Assembly (NCBI GenBank): GCA_017550775.1 | Contig: JAFZOA010000645.1 | Span: 1-5,827 of the forward strand | Direction: 5' to 3' | Source: Ruminiclostridium sp. | Lineage (GTDB): Bacteria; Bacillota_A; Clostridia; Oscillospirales; Ruminococcaceae | Length of the DNA stretch: 5,827 bases | Shown: positions 1-5,291 of the stretch, in pieces | How the letters are laid out: each line of letters opens with the position of its first letter | How positions within the stretch are numbered: the stretch's first letter is position 1 | Notes under the pieces: model-generated | What the model was told of the DNA's origin: nothing | Database searches by the model: none | Seen by the model: the letters and a program-made list of their open reading frames with translations, nothing else | Program-made: the position numbers and the translations under genes

Positions 1-190
1 CGCGAAACTGCTGAATATCTCGGATAACCTTCTGACGTATGTAACGAGCAGCGAAAGCGGACAGGGACTTATCTGTTGTGGCGGCTCTATTATTCCGTTC
101 AAGGACAAGTTCCCGCACAATGAGCTGTATTCGCTCATGACTTCCGATTTGTCTGAAATAACAGAATTAAAGAAGAACTCGGAGGTATAA
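1..190 (+). CDS. VirB4/TraE-like conjugation ATPase, C-terminal end (5' partial)
   Basis: Reading from base 2 gives 62 codons ending in TAA at 188-190; the gene begins before the window. The visible peptide contains LLNISDNLLTYV, then SGQGLICCGGSIIPFKDKFP and ELYSLMTSDLSE. This matches my knowledge of the extreme C-terminus of VirB4/TraE-type ATPases of Firmicute ICEs (the CD1110-type family), where a GQGL...G.SIIPF..KFP.......LY.LMTT pattern follows the last part of the RecA-like motor domain. Such proteins sit at the cytoplasmic base of the type IV secretion channel and use ATP hydrolysis for channel assembly and substrate transfer. The Walker motifs would be upstream and cannot be seen. 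The next gene starts 13 bases after the stop, which supports one operon. The assignment rests only on this tail, but the tail is characteristic. Confidence 0.82.
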   Translation, partial: AKLLNISDNLLTYVTSSESGQGLICCGGSIIPFKDKFPHNELYSLMTSDLSEITELKKNSEV

Positions 191-203
191 GGAGATGTGA
201 TGA

Positions 204-2096
204 ATGGGCATAAAAACAAAGGTTGAGCGTAATGAACACACTATCAGATCACAAAATCGGGTAGTCAGAGATTATGCCGAATGCTTGAAATCCAAGGTTA
301 TCTCCGACGGTCACAGGAAAGCTATTTTGAAGGAAATGCAGCTTGAAATGAAAGCAGAGCAGTTCCGGAAGCCCTCGCTTCGTGTATATAAGCACAACGC
401 TATCCGCAGTTATGACAACGATGTAGAATATGGCGATAGTTCCGAGCCTGAAATTCAGCCTTTGTTCAACGCAATACAGACAGGCGGGCAAGCCGTTCTG
501 TCTGTACAGAACAAGGTCGATAACAATTACATCAAGTCAAAACGAAGCACGGGATATATCCATACCGCACAGTTGCGTTTTACCGGTGACGCGAAAAAGG
601 TCGTTGATGAAGCACGAGTAGCGGAAACGCGGTACAACGAGGTGCTAAAAAAACAGCGCCTCAAAATGATCGTAACATCGGAGACGAAAAAACAGGAACG
701 CCGGAAAGCAGAGGTTAAGCGGCATAATGCTGAAGAATCCGCTTCCACACCTTCGACGGGGAATACTGAAAGCACAGATGTAGATAAACCGAAGAAAAAG
801 CGGCGTAAACGCAGGAAAAGGAAAACCAGCGTTAATGCTGAATTGAAGAATCAGAAGTTTACATCAGCAAAGGCTGACTCGGATGACTCGGTAGCAATCG
901 AAGCGGTTGAGACTGTGACTGCGGGTGTAGCGACTGCGGCGCAAGTCGGCGGATATATCCGAACAGCAGTCGGCGGTACGGGCAAAGCAGCAGGAAAAAT
1001 CGCGACTACCGTAAAAAACGGGCATATCTTCTCACGGAAAAGCTCAATAAAGGACTTCGGACATATAGCGACTGCGGTTTCAAGCGGTGTTGCGAATATT
1101 GCAAAAGATACCGGACATCAGCTTATCCGAACGAAGATAGATAAATCAACGGTAACAGATACCGGCACGGAAGCAATAAAGCAGGGGCTTACGGAAATAC
1201 GCTATGTCGATAACGCCCGAAAAGCGGTTCTGAACACGGCACGGACAGCAGTTAAAGCCGGCAAAGCTATAAAGGATATGCCGAGGAATACCAAGAAGCA
1301 GGTCAAGCGTATCAAGAAAACCGCCAAGAAAGCAAAAAAGACGGTTGAAACGGCGGGCAAGGTCATAGGAAAAATATTGGCTTCGCCCGTGGGTAAATAT
1401 ATACTTCTGGCACTTGCGATAATTTTTCTGATACTCTTTCTCATTATCCTTGTGGTGACTGTCGTGGCTGCGCTGATAAGCAGTCTGTTCAGCTGGTTAT
1501 CAACCGAACCGGGAGAAGCTGCAGTGCCGCCTGAAACCGTATTGTCGGAATATGTCGAACAGATAGACGGCTACATTGAAGGAAGCCGCGAAGAGATCTC
1601 CACAATCGTTGACGGATTCGTGTGTGACCGGATCTCATATCCGCCAAACAGCGAAATAAGCGAACTAAATCAGTATGGCAACAAAGAGATAGACCCGATT
1701 GATCCGGTAGATGTTATTGCGATTCTCGCTGTTCTGCGGTACCGGGAGCTTGAAAGACAGGTTGATATAACCGAAATGCAGTTCACTTATGATGAGATAG
1801 TCGATGTGACAGGCAAATTCTTCAACTTCGATTATTGGTATTCTTATGCGCACTGCACTTGTGAGAACTGCCAGCGTGAGATCACGGTAACTGTATCGAA
1901 TCCCGGCACTCCCGAACAACGTGTCAATGTGAACGTCCGTTATTACTGTGATGTTGAACACAGGTGGCTTTATGGCGAGGTGACGAATTTCACGCTTGAT
2001 GAAGTTCTGGGCGGATACAATTTCAGCGAGAACGAAATGGTATTGTTTACCGCATATCAGGAGCAGATCAATTTACTGACCGGAGGTGCTGCATAA
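204..2096 (+). CDS. CD1108-family-like conjugative membrane protein lacking the hydrolase domain
   Basis: The product has 630 residues. ATG 204 is preceded by GGAG at 191-194 with nine bases of spacing. Residues 1-230 are charged and probably cytoplasmic, with a very basic run at 195-207 (KPKKKRRKRRKRK). Residues 231-395 are Ala/Lys/Thr-rich amphipathic helices (for example TARTAVKAGKAIKDM and KKTAKKAKKTVETAGKVIGK). One strong transmembrane helix lies at about 398-427, and about 200 residues follow outside. This order, with a conserved-looking GGYNFSENEM near the end, resembles CD1108-family mobile-element proteins beside VirB4 in Clostridial ICEs. In that family an NlpC/P60 or CHAP-type peptidoglycan hydrolase normally follows; here the protein stops at LLTGGAA. 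The likely role is a membrane-anchored channel component of the type IV secretion system, without wall-cutting activity of its own. The outer part holds a Cys cluster (C551, C553, C556, C582). The family call is by pattern memory, not alignment. Confidence 0.7.
   Translation: MGIKTKVERNEHTIRSQNRVVRDYAECLKSKVISDGHRKAILKEMQLEMKAEQFRKPSLRVYKHNAIRSYDNDVEYGDSSEPEIQPLFNAIQTGGQAVLSVQNKVDNNYIKSKRSTGYIHTAQLRFTGDAKKVVDEARVAETRYNEVLKKQRLKMIVTSETKKQERRKAEVKRHNAEESASTPSTGNTESTDVDKPKKKRRKRRKRKTSVNAELKNQKFTSAKADSDDSVAIEAVETVTAGVATAAQVGGYIRTAVGGTGKAAGKIATTVKNGHIFSRKSSIKDFGHIATAVSSGVANIAKDTGHQLIRTKIDKSTVTDTGTEAIKQGLTEIRYVDNARKAVLNTARTAVKAGKAIKDMPRNTKKQVKRIKKTAKKAKKTVETAGKVIGKILASPVGKYILLALAIIFLILFLIILVVTVVAALISSLFSWLSTEPGEAAVPPETVLSEYVEQIDGYIEGSREEISTIVDGFVCDRISYPPNSEISELNQYGNKEIDPIDPVDVIAILAVLRYRELERQVDITEMQFTYDEIVDVTGKFFNFDYWYSYAHCTCENCQREITVTVSNPGTPEQRVNVNVRYYCDVEHRWLYGEVTNFTLDEVLGGYNFSENEMVLFTAYQEQINLLTGGAA
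2082..2086 (+). promoter_or_regulatory. Ribosome binding site deciding the start of the small membrane protein
   Basis: GGAGG lies inside the last codons of the upstream gene, 11 bases before ATG 2098. The longer reading would use GTG 2086, which overlaps the GGAGG itself and so cannot be served by it. This favours ATG 2098. Confidence 0.65.
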
Positions 2097-2097
2097 G

Positions 2098-2361
2098 ATG
2101 TTTGATTTTTTCAAGGCGAGAAAACACAGTGACAACAATGTTTCCGATAAACGCAGGCTTGTAAGCAAAATAATCGTTGTAGTTGTGCTGATCGGCGGTA
2201 TCATAGCCGGGTTCCTGACATCGGGAAATACAACTACGGAAATAGATATATCGGACGTGTTCAGTTTCCGGTTCAGTATCGTGGACGCTATAGTGATAGG
2301 ACTGCTGTTCATCGTATATATCGTCATTCGGATAAATAGGAGGCGAAACGGTGGAAAATAA
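2098..2361 (+). CDS. Small two-helix membrane protein of the conjugation operon
   Basis: The product has 87 residues. A charged N-terminus (MFDFFKARKHSDNN...) precedes a first hydrophobic helix at about 22-40 (valine, isoleucine and glycine rich). A short polar loop containing TTTEIDISD follows, then a second helix at about 61-79, and an Arg/Asn/Lys-rich end (RINRRRNGGK). By the positive-inside rule both ends would face the cytoplasm, forming a hairpin. I do not recognise the family. Its position between a CD1108-like protein and a DUF4315-like protein suggests an accessory subunit of the type IV secretion channel. The start lies one base after the upstream stop codon, and the last 11 bases overlap the next gene, so translation is probably coupled. 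An alternative start at GTG 2086 would add four residues but is poorly placed for the ribosome binding site. Confidence 0.7.
   Translation: MFDFFKARKHSDNNVSDKRRLVSKIIVVVVLIGGIIAGFLTSGNTTTEIDISDVFSFRFSIVDAIVIGLLFIVYIVIRINRRRNGGK
2338..2343 (+). promoter_or_regulatory. Ribosome binding site supporting a GTG start
   Basis: AGGAGG, seven bases before GTG 2351, inside the 3' end of the preceding gene. The near-ideal match and spacing support the non-ATG start of the DUF4315-like gene. Confidence 0.7.
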
Positions 2362-2767
2362 GAACGAGAAGTACAAGGAGGCTATTAAAAAATGTGATCA
2401 GCTCATAGAAAACTCCCGCAAATATCTTGAACATCACAGGAAACGGTTGCTTTGCTATGAGCGTAAAAAACGCAGGATAGAGAAGCTCATGGACCAGAAT
2501 CAAGGCACACGCCTTAACGGTGCGGCAAAGAAGAAGGGCATTGATGTTGATGCTTTACTTGAAGCTATCGAAAGGGGCGAACTCGACGGTTTCAAACTGA
2601 AACCGAATGAAGAAGATATCGCAGACGCGGCAGATGTATCAAATACGGAAAATGCCGATGATACTGCGGATTCGGAAGAAACGATAAATTCGGAAGACAA
2701 TGAAAAAACGGAGGAAAAAGAATATGGGAAGAGTAAGCATAACAAAGATTCAGGAAGCGCTGGTTGA
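2351..2767 (+). CDS. DUF4315-like coiled-coil protein with acidic tail
   Basis: The product has 138 residues and starts at GTG 2351. Residues 1-50 are highly charged and form a likely coiled coil (KYKEAIKKCDQLIENSRKYL and ERKKRRIEKLMDQ). A short helical unit follows at about 57-78 (GAAKKKGIDVDALLEAIERG). DUF4315 proteins of Clostridial ICEs are small, about 80-90 residues, and have the same plan: a Lys/Glu coiled coil and then a G.....ELL..L-type segment. The match is in layout and position rather than strict sequence. Residues 86-125 form an added Asp/Glu/Ala/Asn-rich tail that is probably disordered. The molecular function of DUF4315 is unknown; its steady place in the transfer operon suggests a conjugation accessory role. 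The gene overlaps its neighbours by 11 bases upstream and 44 bases downstream. Confidence 0.68.
   Translation: MENKNEKYKEAIKKCDQLIENSRKYLEHHRKRLLCYERKKRRIEKLMDQNQGTRLNGAAKKKGIDVDALLEAIERGELDGFKLKPNEEDIADAADVSNTENADDTADSEETINSEDNEKTEEKEYGKSKHNKDSGSAG
2710..2714 (+). promoter_or_regulatory. Ribosome binding site deciding the start of the 166-residue protein
   Basis: GGAGG, nine bases before ATG 2724. An in-frame ATG at 2700 would add eight residues (MKKRRKKN), but those codons are largely this A/G-rich site being translated, and no good site precedes 2700. ATG 2724 is preferred. Confidence 0.7.
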
Positions 2768-3224
2768 TTTCTGCCAGTATCAGACGGGATATGTCGCAAC
2801 GGAGAGAGAAGTCCGCAAGCTGCTCGCCTCGGCATTCGCGGCGGCGGACTACACGAGAAAGGTCAGTCTTATTACGCATGAGATAAGCAGCTATGCCGTT
2901 GAGCTCGACGGTGAGGACGAGACGGAGTTCTGGAATGATGAAGCGTTCGACGCTTCGCTCGTATGCGAGGACGGTGTTATTCTCGGAACATTTCTCGAAG
3001 AGCCTCTCGGCGGTTCTATCGGCGGCGAGGTAACGATCTCAAAGGGTTATCAGGTGGTGTATGACTGCACCGATGATAAGATAATACTGCTGTATGTGGT
3101 AAGTACGGAGAGCACGGACGGCATGAATACATATTACAGAGTCGAGACCGATGAATTTGAGGATTTCAGTCTTTACGGCTTCATCGTAAGTGTCGCTATG
3201 CAGACCTGTATGAACCTTGTGTGA
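2724..3224 (+). CDS. Acidic hypothetical protein of the conjugation operon
   Basis: The product has 166 residues. I do not recognise it. Residues 1-58 look helical (ITKIQEALVDFCQYQTGY and EREVRKLLASAFAAADYTRK). The rest is rich in Asp and Glu and alternates in a beta-like pattern (VCEDGVILGTFLEEPLGG, GYQVVYDCTDDKIILLYVV, NTYYRVETDEFEDFSLYGF). It has no signal peptide or membrane helix, so it is probably cytoplasmic. The N-terminal helices suggest a protein-protein contact region, but that is only a guess. The gene overlaps the upstream gene by 44 bases in a different frame, and topB starts 12 bases after its stop, with the topB ribosome binding site touching this stop codon. Related ICEs often have a DUF4366 protein between DUF4315 and topoisomerase. 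This protein occupies that slot but lacks the membrane helix expected of DUF4366. Confidence 0.72.
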   Translation: MGRVSITKIQEALVDFCQYQTGYVATEREVRKLLASAFAAADYTRKVSLITHEISSYAVELDGEDETEFWNDEAFDASLVCEDGVILGTFLEEPLGGSIGGEVTISKGYQVVYDCTDDKIILLYVVSTESTDGMNTYYRVETDEFEDFSLYGFIVSVAMQTCMNLV

Positions 3225-3230
3225 GGAGGT
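3224..3230 (+). promoter_or_regulatory. Strong ribosome binding site of topB
   Basis: AGGAGGT with six bases to ATG 3237. Its first base is the last base of the TGA stop of the preceding gene, which favours translational coupling. Confidence 0.7.
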
Positions 3231-3236
3231 AGTTGA

Positions 3237-4118
3237 ATGAGTATCTTGATACTGGCTGAAAAGCCTTCGGTAAGCGCTTCTTTGGCTTACTGTGTCGGCG
3301 CTGTCAATGCCGTTGAGTACGGAAATACATTTTACCGCGAGGGCAACGGCTACATAGTCGCAAACGCGCTCGGTCATCTGATCGGGATAGGTATGCCGGA
3401 GGATTACGGCTGGGAGAAGTGGGAGCTTGAAACGCTCCCGCTTATCCCCGATAAGTTCAGAATGATACCGAGAAAGGATCACGGCAGACAGCTCAAAATG
3501 CTGAAGGAGTTGTTTGCACGTGATGATGTTACGGAGATAATAAATGCCTGTGATGCCGGGCGAGAGGGCGAGTGCATTTTCAGGTATATATATAACTACT
3601 TTGGATGCAAAAAGCCGGTAAAAAGGCTTTGGATAAGCTCTCTGACAGACGAAAGTATAAAGCAGGGAATGAAGCACCTGCTTAAAGGTGAGGATAAGGC
3701 AGCGCTTTATGAAGCCGGATTTGCCCGCGCAAAAGCAGACTGGATACTCGGAATGTCGCTGTCTCGCTTTTACAGTATCGTGAATAATGATACTCACAAG
3801 GTCGGCAGGGTCAAAACGCCGGTGCTGAATATCATAGCGAGCCGCGATGAAGAAATAGAGAACTTCACGAAGAAGCCCATTTATAGGGTGATGCTCGAAA
3901 ATGGTGCAGAGTACGAAAAGACCTTTGACACAAGAGCAGAGGCGCAGGCTATTGTAAACAAGTGCATGGGCGGCACGGTGGTCGTAACCTCGGTCAAGAT
4001 AGATCACAAGACCGAGAACAGACCGCTCCTGCATAACCTTACATCTTTACAGCGCGAAGCCAATGATATTTACGGTATAACGGCGGCGGACACGCTGAAA
4101 GCCGCACAGTCGCTCTAG
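3237..4118 (+). CDS. topB: TopB N-terminal fragment (Toprim part) ending at the amber codon
   Basis: If TAG 4116-4118 terminates translation, this gives 293 residues ending in AAQSL. The fragment carries the metal-binding Toprim domain (Glu8, Asp106, Glu110) and part of the following core domain up to the LTSLQREAN motif. It lacks the catalytic Tyr, the GTPATR region and the zinc ribbon. Alone it should not cleave DNA. It has a strong ribosome binding site, so the fragment could be made. Confidence 0.75.
   Translation: MSILILAEKPSVSASLAYCVGAVNAVEYGNTFYREGNGYIVANALGHLIGIGMPEDYGWEKWELETLPLIPDKFRMIPRKDHGRQLKMLKELFARDDVTEIINACDAGREGECIFRYIYNYFGCKKPVKRLWISSLTDESIKQGMKHLLKGEDKAALYEAGFARAKADWILGMSLSRFYSIVNNDTHKVGRVKTPVLNIIASRDEEIENFTKKPIYRVMLENGAEYEKTFDTRAEAQAIVNKCMGGTVVVTSVKIDHKTENRPLLHNLTSLQREANDIYGITAADTLKAAQSL
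4116..4118 (+). other. In-frame TAG at codon 294 of topB
   Basis: The context is CTC TAG GAA AAG AAG CTG CTG ACA TAT, with TAT at 4137-4139 encoding the catalytic Tyr. The frame is the same before and after (3237 and 4173 differ by 936 bases, a multiple of three), so this is a substitution, not a frameshift. One base change from TAT or TAC would restore the usual LYEKKL motif. Confidence 0.9.
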
Positions 4119-5288
4119 GAAAAGAAGCTGCTGACATATCCGAGAACGGACAGTAATTATCTTTCCGATGATATGATACCGCTGGTGGAGAGCATTGTAA
4201 AATGCCTTTCCGAGTATGACACGGAGCGGATAGCGGGACTGTTGGAGCAGGGGCTTAACATCGACAAGCGCGTTATAGATAACAGCAAAATATCCGATCA
4301 TCATGCGCTTATCCCGACAAACCTTATCGGCAGGCTGCATGACACGGAGCTGTCGGCAAATGAAAAATGTATCATCGAGCTTGTAATAAACAGATTCCTG
4401 TGCGCTCTGGATAAGCCGTATGAGTATGACGAAACGAGGTATGAATTTACCGTAAACGGCGAGATATTCAGACTTTTGCAGAAAACGCCTACAGTCCTCG
4501 GTTGGCGCAAATATGACAGGAAAGACCGCAGCGAAGAAGCAGAAAAACCGCCGAAGTATGCTGTGAGCTGTCGTTTTACCGCCGATAACATTTCTATCGT
4601 TGAGGGCGAGACCACACCTCCGAAGCGTTTTACGGAAAGTACGCTACTGTGGGTAATGGAGAATATCGACAGACTTATTGAGGACAAGTCCCTGAAAGGA
4701 TATGTCAAGGAACGCGGGCTCGGAACGCCTGCAACAAGAGCCGCAATTATCGAGGAACTTATCGCGGCAGGATATGTACATAGAGATAAAAAGCTGCTTG
4801 TTTCAACCGAATATGGTCGGGAGTTTGTCAGATCACTTCCCGAAGCAGTGAAATCTCCAGACCTTACGGCACATTGGGAGCTGATGCTTGACGACATCGA
4901 GAAAGGCAAGGCCGACCCGAATGTGCTGCTTGATGAGATCGTTGAGATAATCCGCAATACCATAGATTGCGAGAAGGCGGTCAAAGAACGTGTCCCGGTA
5001 ACGCGCAAGCATGAGCTCGGCAGGTGTCCGCGCTGCGGCGCTCCGATATATGAGAGCGCAAAGACATATTATTGCAACGCCGGACGAGATAAGTGCGGTT
5101 TCTATATTTACAAAAATGATAAGCGCATAGGTCGTGCTTTTACCGCCGGAGAGCTTACGGAACTGCTTGTGAACGGCAGAGCGACATTCAATAACTGTAT
5201 TTCCTCAAAGGGAAACAAGTACAGCGCGGTGTTCTCGCTCGAAGAAAAGGACGGATATATAAATCTGAAACTGGAGGAGTTTATATAA
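4119..5288 (+). CDS. topB: TopB C-terminal part (catalytic Tyr to zinc ribbon), after the amber codon
   Basis: This stretch has 389 in-frame sense codons with no second stop or frameshift. Its first ATG is at 4173 (371 residues), but that start has no visible ribosome binding site and lies 12 codons after the catalytic Tyr codon at 4137-4139. A protein starting there would lack the active site. A CTG at 4128 sits seven bases after an AGGA and would keep the Tyr, but such starts are rare and I give this little weight. The region includes the core motifs DHHALIPTN and GLGTPATRAAIIEEL. Its C-terminal zinc ribbon (CPRC with two later cysteines) binds DNA in this family. Confidence 0.65.
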   Translation, partial: EKKLLTYPRTDSNYLSDDMIPLVESIVKCLSEYDTERIAGLLEQGLNIDKRVIDNSKISDHHALIPTNLIGRLHDTELSANEKCIIELVINRFLCALDKPYEYDETRYEFTVNGEIFRLLQKTPTVLGWRKYDRKDRSEEAEKPPKYAVSCRFTADNISIVEGETTPPKRFTESTLLWVMENIDRLIEDKSLKGYVKERGLGTPATRAAIIEELIAAGYVHRDKKLLVSTEYGREFVRSLPEAVKSPDLTAHWELMLDDIEKGKADPNVLLDEIVEIIRNTIDCEKAVKERVPVTRKHELGRCPRCGAPIYESAKTYYCNAGRDKCGFYIYKNDKRIGRAFTAGELTELLVNGRATFNNCISSKGNKYSAVFSLEEKDGYINLKLEEFI

Positions 5289-5291
5289 CTA

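Larger units (their letters stand above)
3237..5288 (+). pseudogene. topB: DNA topoisomerase III, interrupted by one in-frame amber codon
   Basis: This is a type IA topoisomerase of plasmid/ICE type, which cuts one DNA strand through a tyrosine link and passes another strand through to decatenate or relax DNA during transfer or replication. The reading has 683 codons, including TAG as codon 294, plus a TAA stop; about 690 residues is normal. Start ATG 3237 follows AGGAGGT at 3224-3230 with six bases of spacing. The Toprim domain has AEKPS (Glu8) and CDAGREGE (105-112). RPLLHNLTSLQREAN (262-276) is a conserved core motif. The catalytic Tyr301 is in TYPRTDS. Further core motifs are DHHALIPTN (354-362), ERGLGTPATRAAIIEEL (about 492-508) and LTAHWELMLDDIEKGK (543-558). 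A C-terminal zinc ribbon starts at CPRC (597-600) with Cys613 and Cys620. TAG replaces the Tyr usual in LYEKKL. No other lesion is visible, so this is a very young pseudogene, a suppressed gene, or a sequencing error. Confidence 0.85.

Noticed and set aside
3552..3572. Apparent loss of the second Asp in the Toprim DxDxE motif (here DAGRE)
   Set aside because: I recall the DAGREGE form as common in TopB proteins of Firmicutes and Bacteroides, so it is a family variant rather than a damaging change.
3039..4034. A 331-codon open frame on the minus strand
   Set aside because: It lies antisense to topB and the 3' end of the preceding gene, both supported by conserved motifs or a strong ribosome binding site. 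Its translation is rich in Cys, His, Tyr and Leu, as expected of an antisense shadow, with no recognisable domain.
4301..5008. A 235-codon open frame on the minus strand
   Set aside because: It is antisense to the conserved topB core. The Ser-rich translation is the usual reverse image of codon-biased coding sequence.
4173..5288. An independent gene starting at ATG 4173
   Set aside because: There is no ribosome binding site before it, and a protein starting there would lack the catalytic Tyr. It is better read as the rest of topB after the amber codon.
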